The notes beneath the pieces were generated by a model that saw nothing but the letters and a program-made list of their open reading frames with translations, did not search any database and had not been told where the DNA came from. From assembly GCA_022711405.1 (NCBI GenBank), contig JAKLFC010000020.1, positions 1 to 64,000 on the forward strand: 64,000 bases of DNA, written 5' to 3'. Shown here one piece after another: positions 8,702 to 18,206 of the stretch. How positions within the stretch are numbered: the first letter of the stretch is position 1; every line of letters begins with the position of its first letter. Source of the stretch: Bacteroidota bacterium. GTDB taxonomy: Bacteria > Bacteroidota > Bacteroidia > Bacteroidales > JAGONC01. The position numbers and the translations under genes are program-made.

Positions 8702-9829
8702 ATGAATGTTGCAATCATATCACCTTCCCAGAAAATATATTCAGAAACATTCATTGAAGCCCATAAGCAGATAAAGGCAAACGTATATTATTATTATGGA
8801 GGAGGAATACCCAATCATCTCGAAGGATCTGGAGTTATTGAAGCTAAGGCTGGTACGATGAATCGTTGGACGCGAAAAATCTATCGCAGGATAATACAGG
8901 AGACATTATCAGTTCAGGAAGTTGAATTCATAAAATCACTTAAAAAGAATAAAATTGATGTCGTTTTTGCTGAGTATGGTGTCACAGGAGCAGAAATAGT
9001 TAACGCATGTCAAAGAATAGAACTGCCCTTGGTGACCATATTTCATGGTTATGATGCATTTTTAAAACAATTGATTGATAGCTATCGATTAAAATATCAG
9101 AATTTATTTAGATATTCAAGTAAAATAATTGTTGTCTCAGAGGTCATGAAACAACAACTAATTGAGTTAGGATGTCCGGAAGAAAAGATTTGTAAAGCTA
9201 TCTGTGCACCTAATGATCTATTCCTCGGTATTTTACCTTCTTTTAAGGAACATAAATCGTTCGTTGCTGTTGGAAGATTTGTGGATAAAAAAGCACCATA
9301 TTATACTTTGCTTGCAATAAGGAAGGCAGCCGAGAAACATCCGGATATCAAACTATATTTTGCAGGTCAGGGTGCTTTGTTCGAAACGGTTCATAATCTA
9401 ATAGGATACTTTAATTTAAAGAATAATGTAAAATTATTAGATGTCATTACTACTGATGAATTTATAGCGCTGCTTTCTGTAGTTACTGGATTTGTTCAGC
9501 ATTCAATTACTTCAATTAACGGAGATATGGAGGGTACTCCAGTTACTGTTCAGGAAGCTAGTGCTGCAGGAATACCTGTTATTTCAACACGACATGCGGG
9601 CATTCCGGAAGTTATTATTGATGGTAAAACGGGATTTCTCGTAGATGAACATGATGTTGATGCTATGGCATCCTGTATTGTTGAATTAATAGAAAATCCT
9701 AAACTGGCAATGGAGATGGGGCGTAATGGAAAAGAAAATATCAGACTAAACTTTTCGATGGGAAAACACCTTCGTATAATAGAATCGGCGTTACAGGAGG
9801 CTATTTTATTAAATACTAAAAGGCATTGA
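8702..9829 (+). CDS. GT4 family glycosyltransferase
   Basis: 375 residues. NVAIISPSQKIYSETFIEAH at the N-terminus and VTIFHGYDA resemble the colanic-acid/amylovoran branch of GT4 (WcaL/AmsK type). The donor site shows EGTPVTVQEASAAGIPVIST, which contains the EX7E motif, then GIPEVI and GFLVDEHD. It is predicted to be a retaining glycosyltransferase adding one sugar to the lipid-linked repeat. The start is ATG at 8702. It lies 43 bp after the amber-interrupted GT2 gene. Confidence 0.9.
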   Translation: MNVAIISPSQKIYSETFIEAHKQIKANVYYYYGGGIPNHLEGSGVIEAKAGTMNRWTRKIYRRIIQETLSVQEVEFIKSLKKNKIDVVFAEYGVTGAEIVNACQRIELPLVTIFHGYDAFLKQLIDSYRLKYQNLFRYSSKIIVVSEVMKQQLIELGCPEEKICKAICAPNDLFLGILPSFKEHKSFVAVGRFVDKKAPYYTLLAIRKAAEKHPDIKLYFAGQGALFETVHNLIGYFNLKNNVKLLDVITTDEFIALLSVVTGFVQHSITSINGDMEGTPVTVQEASAAGIPVISTRHAGIPEVIIDGKTGFLVDEHDVDAMASCIVELIENPKLAMEMGRNGKENIRLNFSMGKHLRIIESALQEAILLNTKRH

Positions 9830-9908
9830 ATATATTTAGATTCGTTTTGGTATGCATCTGAAAAGTTGATTTTCTTACAAATTGACATAGTACAATCCTG
9901 TTGAATAA

Positions 9909-10976
9909 GTGATACTAGAAAGAAAGATTTTGCTCAGTATTCTGGTTATTACTCATAATCAGGAGGATTTTTTACACCGTTGTGTTGATAGCATCTTAAA
10001 ACAACGGATGGAATTTCAAAGTGAAATTATCATCAGTGATGATGGATCTTCTGATAGCACGTGGAATATCATTCAGGATTACATGGAAATGTATCCGGAT
10101 TTAATTTACAGTACACGTATTAATTCTAGTGATTATAATCCTAAAAATAATTCTCAGCGGAGTGGTTATAATCGATGCAATGCCTACAAACTTGCCAGGG
10201 GTAAGTATATAGTTCACGTAGATGCAGATGACTATCTTCTTGGAACTGATGTATACAGTGAACAAGTGAAAATGCTTGAAAAGCATCCTGAATGCAGCCT
10301 CTGTATGCAAAATGTATGGGTACTCAATGAAGGATCCGACTTTAAAACCCGACATGCTTGGTTTCCTGCCGGTAAATTTCAAAATGAACGTATCATTTCC
10401 GCGAACGAGTTTATCATCAAAGATCATTTTATTATTAATCAGGCCTTTGTGATGAGACGAAATCCACATTTAGATCCCGTTGCTCTTTATGGCAAACGGT
10501 ATGTGGATTCGGTTATCACATATCATCACCTGCAATTTGGTAATATTGTATTTCTTAATAGGTGTGATTATGTTTACACCAAACATCCTGAGGCTATCAC
10601 CGGATCGTTACCTGAAAATGATAAAAAAGTCCTATGGTGTCTAGCAATCTATATCCCCTTGCTTATCCCCCGGTTCACCGGTCTTTACTATTCTTCTCAT
10701 TTGCAGCAAATTATCCATGTCGTGAACCTGGTCCGTAAAGGTGGTAAAATTTCGGATGAAAGCGCCGCTTCCATCCGGTATATGGGAGCGTATATTTATG
10801 ACATTTTTAGCAAATCCGGTCTTACTCTCAGGGATACGATCCGATTGAACAGTATTCGATTCTATATCCTTTTGTTAATAAAGCTGAAGATCAGATCAGG
10901 GAATGCCTTAAGAGTGCTTCATTGTTTAATGGTTAGTTCTCGAATAGATAAGAATGCCAGGTTCAGCATTGAATAA
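9909..10976 (+). CDS. GT2 family glycosyltransferase
   Basis: 355 residues. GT-A fold with LSILVITHNQEDFLHRCVDS, IIISDDGSSDSTW and VHVDADDYL (DXD metal/nucleotide site). It carries a long C-terminal extension of about 150 residues, as in many capsular GT2 enzymes. The start is GTG at 9909. The 3' end overlaps the following aminotransferase gene by 23 bp, so the two are probably translated from one transcript. Confidence 0.85.
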   Translation: MILERKILLSILVITHNQEDFLHRCVDSILKQRMEFQSEIIISDDGSSDSTWNIIQDYMEMYPDLIYSTRINSSDYNPKNNSQRSGYNRCNAYKLARGKYIVHVDADDYLLGTDVYSEQVKMLEKHPECSLCMQNVWVLNEGSDFKTRHAWFPAGKFQNERIISANEFIIKDHFIINQAFVMRRNPHLDPVALYGKRYVDSVITYHHLQFGNIVFLNRCDYVYTKHPEAITGSLPENDKKVLWCLAIYIPLLIPRFTGLYYSSHLQQIIHVVNLVRKGGKISDESAASIRYMGAYIYDIFSKSGLTLRDTIRLNSIRFYILLLIKLKIRSGNALRVLHCLMVSSRIDKNARFSIE

Positions 10977-12084
10977 AAAAATCACCGTGACCCTGCCGGC
11001 ATTGCCTCCCCTGGAGGAGTTTCTCCCTTACCTTGAACAGATCTGGGAAAGCCGGTGGCTGACAAACAATGGTCCTTTTCATGAACTGCTGGAAAGTAAA
11101 CTGGCAGAATATCTTGGAGTTGACCACATTTCTCTGTTTTCAAACGGAACCCTGGCCCTGATATGTGCTTTGCGCGCTTTAGATATCCAGGGCGAGGTCA
11201 TTACCACGCCATATAGTTTTGTGGCTACTACACATGCCCTCTGGTGGAACAATATAACACCGGTTTTCGTTGATATTGAACCTGAGTACCTGAATCTCGA
11301 TCCGGATAAGATTGAATCTGCCATAACAGAACGCACTTCAGCGATACTCCCTGTCCATGTGTATGGGAATCCCTGCAAAATGGAATTAATAGAGGCTATT
11401 GCCGGTAAACATCATTTGAAAGTGATCTACGATGCGGCCCACGCCTTTGGAGTAAAGATCAGGGATAGGTCCATTCTGGATCTCGGGGATCTGTCTGTTC
11501 TAAGTTTCCATGCAACAAAAGTATTCACCACCCTGGAAGGAGGTGCCATTGTTTCTCATTCTGCTGAAATGAAGCATCACATAGACAACCTGAGAAATTT
11601 CGGGTTCCAGGATGAAACCGTGGTGGAAGAACCGGGTATCAATGCCAAGATGAATGAAATGCAGTCGGCTTTCGGCCTGCTTCAGCTTAAATATGTTGAC
11701 CTGTACATTGCTGAAAGAAAACGGATTACGAATATCTACAGGAAACTACTGCGAGACATATCAGGTCTTCAGTTTTTGTATGATATGGAGGGAGTGCATC
11801 ACAACTATGCCTATTTCCCAATACTAATCGATGAAAATTTCTTTGGGATGAGCCGCGATGAGCTCTATTTAAAATTACAGCAGAATAATATATATAGTAG
11901 GCGCTACTTTTACCCACTCATCTGTGATCTAACAATGTACAACAGCCTTGTTTCGGCAGCTTCCACTAATATGCCAGTCGCTATCAGGTTAGCAAAACAG
12001 GTGATCTGCCTTCCCATATATCCAGACCTGGAATTGGAAATCGTCAAAGAGATCGCAGAACTGATAAAGAACTACCAGCGATGA
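10954..12084 (+). CDS. DegT/DnrJ/EryC1/StrS-type sugar aminotransferase
   Basis: 376 residues. A PLP-dependent enzyme that typically converts a nucleotide keto-sugar into an amino-sugar. YDAAHAFG carries the aspartate (D160) that pairs with the PLP pyridine nitrogen. SFHATKVFTTLEGG carries the Schiff-base lysine (K189). The N-terminal SNGTLAL binds phosphate. Probably acts on a dTDP- or UDP-4-keto-6-deoxysugar (VioA/FdtB-like), though specificity is not certain. The adjoining WbqC-like gene, which overlaps by 4 bp, is a frequent companion in O-antigen loci. The start could also be the internal TTG encoding MNKKITV. Confidence 0.9.
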   Translation: MPGSALNKKITVTLPALPPLEEFLPYLEQIWESRWLTNNGPFHELLESKLAEYLGVDHISLFSNGTLALICALRALDIQGEVITTPYSFVATTHALWWNNITPVFVDIEPEYLNLDPDKIESAITERTSAILPVHVYGNPCKMELIEAIAGKHHLKVIYDAAHAFGVKIRDRSILDLGDLSVLSFHATKVFTTLEGGAIVSHSAEMKHHIDNLRNFGFQDETVVEEPGINAKMNEMQSAFGLLQLKYVDLYIAERKRITNIYRKLLRDISGLQFLYDMEGVHHNYAYFPILIDENFFGMSRDELYLKLQQNNIYSRRYFYPLICDLTMYNSLVSAASTNMPVAIRLAKQVICLPIYPDLELEIVKEIAELIKNYQR

Positions 12085-12776
12085 AACTTGGGATTATGCA
12101 ACCTTATTTTTTACCCTATCTTGGGTATTTCCAACTGATCAATGCCGTAGATAGGTATGTTATTTACGATGATGCCAATTATATCAAGCAAGGTTGGATC
12201 AACAGGAACCGTATTTTACTGGACGGAGAACCTTTTATGTTCAGTCTTCAATTATCGGGTGCCAGTTCTTTCAAAAAAATCAACGAAATAAGACTGGGCG
12301 ATAACCAGGAAAAGGTATATAGAACACTACAACATGCATATTCCAGAGCACCATTTTATAGAGGAATCATTGATCTCTTATACAGGATAACTCATTACGA
12401 AACAAAAAGCTTGTCAGACTATGTCATCAACAGCATCCATGAAATTTGTAATTATTTAAACATCAATACTGAAATTCTAATTTCTTCAGACCTTGAGAAA
12501 GATCAATCTCTGAAAGGGGAGGAAAAAGTTATCTATATCTGTAAATTATTAAAGGCAGACACATATCTGAATACGATTGGAGGCATAAACCTTTATCAGT
12601 CGCAACGTTTTAGACAGGAAGGATTACATTTGCTTTTTCTCAATATGCGGAAAATTAACTACAAACAGTTTTGTTTGAATTTCATAGCTGACCTTTCGAT
12701 CATCGATGTGTTAATGTTTAACGATCGCACAGCGATATTGGAAATGCTATCTCAATATGATTTGATAGAAAACTGA
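12081..12776 (+). CDS. WbqC-like family protein
   Basis: 231 residues. The start KLGIMQPYFLPYLGYFQLIN, then DRYVIYDDANYIKQGWINRNRI, is diagnostic of the WbqC family. These proteins are common in O-antigen and capsule loci beside sugar aminotransferases, and their biochemical role is not well established (an amino-sugar N-modification has been suggested). Translational coupling to the aminotransferase through an ATGA overlap supports joint action on an amino-sugar. Confidence 0.9.
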   Translation: MKLGIMQPYFLPYLGYFQLINAVDRYVIYDDANYIKQGWINRNRILLDGEPFMFSLQLSGASSFKKINEIRLGDNQEKVYRTLQHAYSRAPFYRGIIDLLYRITHYETKSLSDYVINSIHEICNYLNINTEILISSDLEKDQSLKGEEKVIYICKLLKADTYLNTIGGINLYQSQRFRQEGLHLLFLNMRKINYKQFCLNFIADLSIIDVLMFNDRTAILEMLSQYDLIEN

Positions 12777-12788
12777 TCAATTTCAGTT

Positions 12789-13691
12789 ATGAAAGATCCC
12801 ATGGTAAGTATTTGTTGCATCACGTATAATCATGAGACCTTTATCGCAAAAGCCATTGAGGGATTCCTCATGCAGCAAACCAGTTTCCCTTTTAAAATCA
12901 TTATCGGAGAAGATTACAGCACAGATCGAACAAGAGATATTGTTCAGAAATATGCCAGGCGACATCCGGAATTGATCAACTTAATTATATCCGACACCAA
13001 TGTTGGAATTTTAGTCAATGAGCGAAGGGTAATGCTGGAAGCAAAAGGAAAGTACATTGCCTTTTGCGAGGGGGACGATTACTGGACCGATCCTTTCAAG
13101 CTTCAAAAACAGGTCGATTTTCTTGAAACGCATCCAGAATACAGTGTGTGCTTTCATCGGTGGAGAAATTTCTATCCGGAAAGTAATGAATGGAAGGAAG
13201 ATAACTGCGGACAGTTTTTTCCTGATGAGGCAATAGAAGGAATAGAATTAACTACGGAAATGTTTTTCAGTAAGTGGATCACCCAGCCGCTAACGATGGT
13301 TTACCGCAATAAATCCTTTGACCTGGATATTGCCCTGCAATATAGGTACTATCGTGACATACATCAGATCTATCATTTGCTGCTTGCAGGAAAAGGATAC
13401 TTGTTTGCGTTTGAAGGAGGGGTACGTAACGTTCATTCTCAGGGAATTGCAGGCATGAAATCGCTTAAAGAACAATGTGATTCAATACTGACTATTTCGC
13501 ATGAATTGTATAAGAAAAATCATACAGCAGATACTAAAAAATACTATGAGGATATTCTGCAATGGTGCATCTATGAGTATTGCGGGAGATTGAAAAGTAA
13601 AAGAAAAGGTGTTCTTTTAGTATTGAAGCATTTTATTCTAATTAAGTCTTTTAGAAGGTTGGGTGCAAATAGTAAAAGGCTCATTTCATAG
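12789..13691 (+). CDS. GT2 family glycosyltransferase
   Basis: 300 residues. VSICCITYNHETFIAKAIEG, IIIGEDYSTDRT and FCEGDDYWTDPFKL form the nucleotide-binding and DXD-like sites of the GT2 branch with the EGDDYW signature, widespread in capsule clusters of Bacteroidota. It is predicted to be a cytoplasmic-face transferase with unknown sugar specificity. The start is ATG at 12789. It lies 12 bp after the WbqC-like gene and 8 bp before the acyltransferase gene. Confidence 0.87.
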   Translation: MKDPMVSICCITYNHETFIAKAIEGFLMQQTSFPFKIIIGEDYSTDRTRDIVQKYARRHPELINLIISDTNVGILVNERRVMLEAKGKYIAFCEGDDYWTDPFKLQKQVDFLETHPEYSVCFHRWRNFYPESNEWKEDNCGQFFPDEAIEGIELTTEMFFSKWITQPLTMVYRNKSFDLDIALQYRYYRDIHQIYHLLLAGKGYLFAFEGGVRNVHSQGIAGMKSLKEQCDSILTISHELYKKNHTADTKKYYEDILQWCIYEYCGRLKSKRKGVLLVLKHFILIKSFRRLGANSKRLIS

Positions 13692-13699
13692 GGGAACCT

Positions 13700-14353
13700 A
13701 TGGTCAAAATATTAAAGCATCTTAGAGAGATTTCACAATTGAACATTTTTAAAACATTCTATTACTATTTACTGATCAAGTATCCCAGGGGCGCCAGTTT
13801 TTATGTCGGACCTAATTCTTTGATTCAGATCTCAAAGAAAGCAAAAGTCAATTTAAAATCAGGCTGTTTTAGAGTCAACGAATCGTGGTTTCATAACAGG
13901 AGACGAATAGCAAAGGGTGCTCTAATTATGGAAGATGGCGCCCAATTGACAATAAATGGAGATTTTACAATGTATGACGGAAGCTCAATTTATATTGCGA
14001 AAAATGCAATTCTGGAGATTGGGGCAGGATCGTTTATAAATAATGGCGCTACGATAGATTGTTATTTGCACATAAGAATTGGGGCTAAGTGCTTAATTGC
14101 GGATTATGTAAGGATACAGGATAGTGATAGTCATACGATAATTGAATCTGGCGAAAATAAGGTTAATACAAGGCCTATAATAATAGAAAATAATGTTTGG
14201 ATTGGGAAAAATGCAATGATTCTAAAAGGTGTAACGATAGGAACAGGAGCAGTTGTTGCAGCCGGAGCAGTCGTTACAAGAAATGTAGAACCGAATTGTC
14301 TTGTTGCAGGTAATCCAGCTAAAGTGATAAAGCATGCTATTCAATGGAAATAA
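13700..14353 (+). CDS. Left-handed beta-helix (hexapeptide repeat) acyltransferase
   Basis: 217 residues. The C-terminal two thirds is made of hexapeptide turns, ending with VWIGKNAMILKGVTIGTGAV, AGAVVT and GNPAKVIK. That is the classical signature of trimeric O/N-acetyltransferases (WbbJ/maltose-acetyltransferase group). It probably O-acetylates or N-acetylates a sugar of the polysaccharide. The N-terminus carries a small basic/hydrophobic segment. Given the amino-sugar genes directly upstream, N-acylation of that amino-sugar is a reasonable inference. Confidence 0.85.
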   Translation: MVKILKHLREISQLNIFKTFYYYLLIKYPRGASFYVGPNSLIQISKKAKVNLKSGCFRVNESWFHNRRRIAKGALIMEDGAQLTINGDFTMYDGSSIYIAKNAILEIGAGSFINNGATIDCYLHIRIGAKCLIADYVRIQDSDSHTIIESGENKVNTRPIIIENNVWIGKNAMILKGVTIGTGAVVAAGAVVTRNVEPNCLVAGNPAKVIKHAIQWK

Positions 14354-14392
14354 CATGCTTTAACTTCAATTAGATTCATTTTATCTTATAAG

Positions 14393-15589
14393 ATGAGACA
14401 CAAAATTAAAATTTTGTTCATTTCTCATCATATTGATCCTTTTGATGATAAGGGAGGATCTTACCAGCGGACAAACTTGTTGCTAAGAGCCTGCACTGAA
14501 ATTGCAGATGTCGATGTCGTAGCTTTTCATCGTGGCGTTGTATCAAAAATCTCAAACTGTAGAATCGTCCACAGTGATTATTCCAGTGTCAAACATAAGG
14601 ATCCAAGAAGGATTGATAAATTAATGAAAGTCTTTCAACCCTGGGATCCTTATGCTATTTTTTGCAAAGATGAATACAAAGTAAAGGTCGTTCGGGCTGT
14701 TCTAAACTCAAATGATTACGATTATGTAGTGACACGTTATATTCCTAAAGCGTTGGAATGCGGCCTTTTAGAGTATGCGCGCAAGTTAGTGATTGATGTG
14801 GATGACCTTCCTTCCGATGCATTTTGGACAGCCTCATTTAATGCTAAAACGTTAAGAAATCGATTATGGCTGAAATTGATGTCAATAAATGTAAAAATTA
14901 CGACTCGACGAATCCTTAAAAAAGTTCATTTTTCATTTTCTCCAAATCCTTCAGAAGTCTATAAATATCGTTCTGCTTATTTACCTAATATCCCATTTCA
15001 TCAACTGATTACATGTCCGGAAGTTGATTTTCAAAAAACTTCCAGGCGGATTTTTTTTATTGGGGATCTTGACTATTACCCCAACTACTCCGGTATTGAT
15101 CATTTTATAGAACATATCTATATTAACATTTTAAATAAGATACCGGATTGTGAATTTTACATTTGTGGCCGGATTTCAGATAATGAATTAAAAAAGAAGT
15201 GGGAAGCCTATCAGGGAGTAAAGGTTTTGGGATTTGTTGATGAGTTGACGAAAGAATATGCTGAAAGCAGAGTTGTGGTTGTACCCATATATCATGGTGG
15301 AGGTACGAATATAAAATTGCTGGAGGCATTGCAGATGAAACGGGCATGTGTAGCCACAGAATTTGCCACACGAGGCTATCGTGGCCTGCTTACACATAAT
15401 GTAGATTATTTAGTAGCCAGGAACGATCACGAGTTCAACCAATTTGTTATTGAGCTGATCACTGAAGAAAAGAGGAATAAAATGTTGGCCCAAAACGGTC
15501 ACGAAAAGGTGTCGGAGAACTTTTCGTACCCTGCATTTTCAGGAATTGTCAGGCATGCATTCATGGAATTAATGGAAAACAAATTTTAG
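14393..15589 (+). CDS. GT4-like glycosyltransferase (Glyco_trans_1_4 type)
   Basis: 398 residues. The N-terminus KIKILFISHHIDPFDDKGGS and the C-terminal donor half (EFYICGRISDNELKK, VKVLGFVDE, VPIYHGGGTNIKLLEALQMK) fit the Glyco_trans_1_4 branch of GT4. In that branch the second EX7E glutamate lies in the GTNIKLLEA block. It is predicted to add one residue to the lipid-linked glycan. The start is ATG at 14393, 39 bp after the acyltransferase gene. Confidence 0.87.
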   Translation: MRHKIKILFISHHIDPFDDKGGSYQRTNLLLRACTEIADVDVVAFHRGVVSKISNCRIVHSDYSSVKHKDPRRIDKLMKVFQPWDPYAIFCKDEYKVKVVRAVLNSNDYDYVVTRYIPKALECGLLEYARKLVIDVDDLPSDAFWTASFNAKTLRNRLWLKLMSINVKITTRRILKKVHFSFSPNPSEVYKYRSAYLPNIPFHQLITCPEVDFQKTSRRIFFIGDLDYYPNYSGIDHFIEHIYINILNKIPDCEFYICGRISDNELKKKWEAYQGVKVLGFVDELTKEYAESRVVVVPIYHGGGTNIKLLEALQMKRACVATEFATRGYRGLLTHNVDYLVARNDHEFNQFVIELITEEKRNKMLAQNGHEKVSENFSYPAFSGIVRHAFMELMENKF

Positions 15590-15599
15590 CCTGGTAACA

Positions 15600-16460
15600 G
15601 TGAGAATCCTGTTTTATCCTATCGGAGGCTTGGCCAATCGAATGCGGGCGATTGATTCCGCCGTGAATTTCAGTAAGGCATATAACTGTAAACTGACAAT
15701 ATTCTGGATCAGGGATAGGGGCATGAATTGTGATTTCAATAGGATCTGGAAACCGGTATCATTTATTAAGGAAGCGACAGGACGTATTTCGGGATTCTTT
15801 TTTTACCTCCAAAGGCGTTTTGTTTTCATCAGATGGGTCCTTAAGATCCTTGAGAGATGGCGTATTCTCAGGGTATTTGTTGATGAATATAAAGGCAAGG
15901 ATGAAATGCTGTACAGCTATGTTAAATCAGCCTCAGGAGACATTCGTTATTGGTTTCTTGTTATTATGACCTGTGAAGATTTCTTTCCGGGTCAGTCATT
16001 CCGCAGCGATCTTTTTCAGCTTCAACCCGAAATTGCAGAAAGGGTGAAACAGGAAACGGAGGGATTTGATGAAAATACGATTGGGGTGCATATCAGAAGG
16101 AGCGATCATATTCATTCAATAGAGCATAGCCCCCTGGAGTTGTTTGAGGAATATATGTTAAATGAGTTGAGCAACTGCCCTGAAGCGAAATTTTATATTG
16201 CCTCGGATGATGAAGCAGTCAAAGAGCATTTTAAACAGAATCCACAATGGAAAAGTAAAGTCATATTTTCGGAAGGTTGCCTGCTTCGTGATTCGCAGGA
16301 GGGTATTCTTCAGGCTGTCACCGAATTCTATGCATTATCGCGAACCCGAAAGATCCTGGGTTCGTATTGGAGTACTTTTTCAGAACTAGCCTCAAGAATA
16401 GGATATTTAAACCTCATGGTAGTTAAGAATGAACTTAGAGGACTGACAGAAAAGGAATAA
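15600..16460 (+). CDS. Fucosyltransferase-superfamily protein (NodZ/GT23-like)
   Basis: 286 residues. GGLANRMRAIDSAV near the N-terminus is the glycine-rich motif of fucosyltransferase-fold proteins. IGVHIRRSDH carries the HxRRxD donor motif, and FYIASDDEAVKEHF with GSYWSTFSELA matches the later conserved blocks. It is a distant relative of the gene at 4862. GDP-fucose or another GDP-sugar is the probable donor, based on fold. The start is GTG at 15600. A gene-free AT-rich spacer of 215 bp follows (16461-16675), in which I see nothing recognisable. Confidence 0.68.
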   Translation: MRILFYPIGGLANRMRAIDSAVNFSKAYNCKLTIFWIRDRGMNCDFNRIWKPVSFIKEATGRISGFFFYLQRRFVFIRWVLKILERWRILRVFVDEYKGKDEMLYSYVKSASGDIRYWFLVIMTCEDFFPGQSFRSDLFQLQPEIAERVKQETEGFDENTIGVHIRRSDHIHSIEHSPLELFEEYMLNELSNCPEAKFYIASDDEAVKEHFKQNPQWKSKVIFSEGCLLRDSQEGILQAVTEFYALSRTRKILGSYWSTFSELASRIGYLNLMVVKNELRGLTEKE

Positions 16461-16675
16461 CGTATAAAATAGCAAGTGATATTTTGCTGAAGAACGAAAA
16501 TGAATTGTCTATGCTTTTAAATGCTCGATAACCTAAATATTAATAATAGTCTAAAACATAGAATACTAGATATTTGTCTTGTAATTGATTTGTAAACAGA
16601 AACTTACAAAGCGATAATAAGAAGCCTTACAGTCTATCTTGCAGTGAACAGGGTCGGGATGATTAGAATGTCACA

Positions 16676-17416
16676 ATGAGCATAGTAGCTTCTCATTTTT
16701 CAAAATTGAAGGTTTTAACGAATTCGGTTTATGATCGCCTGTGGGGGATACCTTATGTCTCTGATTCCGAGATAAACGGAGAGATTATTAGAAAATATAT
16801 TGGCAAGGAAAATCCTATAATCCTGGATATTGGTTGCAATGATGGATTTAATACCCTTTGGTTTTTTAAAATATTCGAAAAACCAAAGGTTTATTGCTTT
16901 GAACCTGATCCCCGTGCTATTGCTCGCTTCAAGAGAAAAGTTGGTCAAAATCCCAATATCCAGCTATCAGAAATTGCATTGTGCGATCATGATGGTGAAA
17001 TAGACTTTTACCAGAGTGGGGGTCATTTAGACGAAGAAATGGTCAAAACAATGCCAGAGGGATGGGATTTATCTGGATCTATCAGACAACCTAAAAATCA
17101 CCTTATTTATAATAAGTGGGTTACGTTTAACCAGAAAATAACAGTAAAGGCATCGACATTAGATACATGGTGCAAGACAAATTACATTGATGCCATTGAT
17201 TTCATTTGGATGGATGTCCAGGGTGCAGAGATTGATGTATTCAAAGGTGGGACTAATACTTTAAACAGAACCCGGTTTATATATACTGAATATAGCAACA
17301 ATGAATTATATAAAGGTCAAAACAATTTAAGAAAACTGGCTGGATATCTAAAAAAATTTGAAATTATTATTCGATATGCCGGAGATGTCCTATTCATTAA
17401 TAGGGAACTTCCATAA
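16676..17416 (+). CDS. FkbM family methyltransferase
   Basis: 246 residues. ILDIGCNDGFNTLWF is SAM motif I. VYCFEPDPRAIARFKRKV and ASTLDTWC followed by IDFIWMDVQGAEIDVFKGG are the hallmark FkbM blocks. The family methylates hydroxyl groups, here presumably on a sugar of the polysaccharide or its non-reducing end. It follows the 215-bp spacer, so it may have its own promoter, although I could not identify one. Confidence 0.88.
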   Translation: MSIVASHFSKLKVLTNSVYDRLWGIPYVSDSEINGEIIRKYIGKENPIILDIGCNDGFNTLWFFKIFEKPKVYCFEPDPRAIARFKRKVGQNPNIQLSEIALCDHDGEIDFYQSGGHLDEEMVKTMPEGWDLSGSIRQPKNHLIYNKWVTFNQKITVKASTLDTWCKTNYIDAIDFIWMDVQGAEIDVFKGGTNTLNRTRFIYTEYSNNELYKGQNNLRKLAGYLKKFEIIIRYAGDVLFINRELP

Positions 17417-17442
17417 AATCGAATAATGTACTACAAGGAAAA

Positions 17443-18090
17443 ATGTACATAAGACTTATAAAACGATTCATCATAGGATCAGCCATTTATAAAATTAAGA
17501 TCAACCGGGCAGAATATCGAAGTAGTAAAAGAGAATATTTGGAATGGTTGAAAAATGATAGATATCTACCTCTTCCCCATTTACTTAAACAAAAAACTAT
17601 TCAAGATTATGCAAAAAAATACGCCTTACGAGTATTTATTGAAACTGGAACATATTCAGGCCGTATGGTAGAATCAATGATAAATTATTTTGATCAGATA
17701 TATTCGATAGAATTGAAATATGATCTCTATATCAAAGCAAAAGATAGATTTAGAAATAAAAGAAATATCAAAATCATCTGGGGCGATAGCGGTTCCGAAC
17801 TTTTGCAAATAATAACTAAGATCCACCAACCATGTTTGTTTTGGCTTGATGGGCATTATTCAGGAGAAGGAACGGCTAAAGGGGACAAGGAAACTCCTAT
17901 ATTAGAGGAACTTAAATGTATTCTTAATAAAAACGACTATAAACATGTAATTCTTATAGATGATGCCCGCTTATTTGGAAATGTCTGTGATTATCCGAGT
18001 ATCGATGAATTAAATAAGTTCATCATATCAAAAGATCTTGACATTGATTTAGTTGTTGATAATGACATAATAAGAATTACACCTAAGTAG
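17443..18090 (+). CDS. Class I SAM-dependent methyltransferase-like protein
   Basis: 215 residues. RVFIETGTYSGRMVESMI, IYSIELKYDLY and a DGHYSGEGTAKGDKETPI block, then VILIDDARLFG, resemble a small methyltransferase-like family common in polysaccharide loci (distantly like TylF). The glycine-rich SAM loop is degenerate (ETGTYSG), so catalytic activity is uncertain. It lies 26 bp after the FkbM gene and is the last gene of the strongly AT-rich segment. Confidence 0.65.
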   Translation: MYIRLIKRFIIGSAIYKIKINRAEYRSSKREYLEWLKNDRYLPLPHLLKQKTIQDYAKKYALRVFIETGTYSGRMVESMINYFDQIYSIELKYDLYIKAKDRFRNKRNIKIIWGDSGSELLQIITKIHQPCLFWLDGHYSGEGTAKGDKETPILEELKCILNKNDYKHVILIDDARLFGNVCDYPSIDELNKFIISKDLDIDLVVDNDIIRITPK

Positions 18091-18206
18091 TAGTTGGTCT
18101 TTGAGTCTGATACTTTATTTTCACTTAGTGAGTATTTTGAATGGATCACTTAAAAGGATAATTCAATTTTGAAAGTCCCGAGTCCGAGCGATACTTATAC
18201 AGGTTT

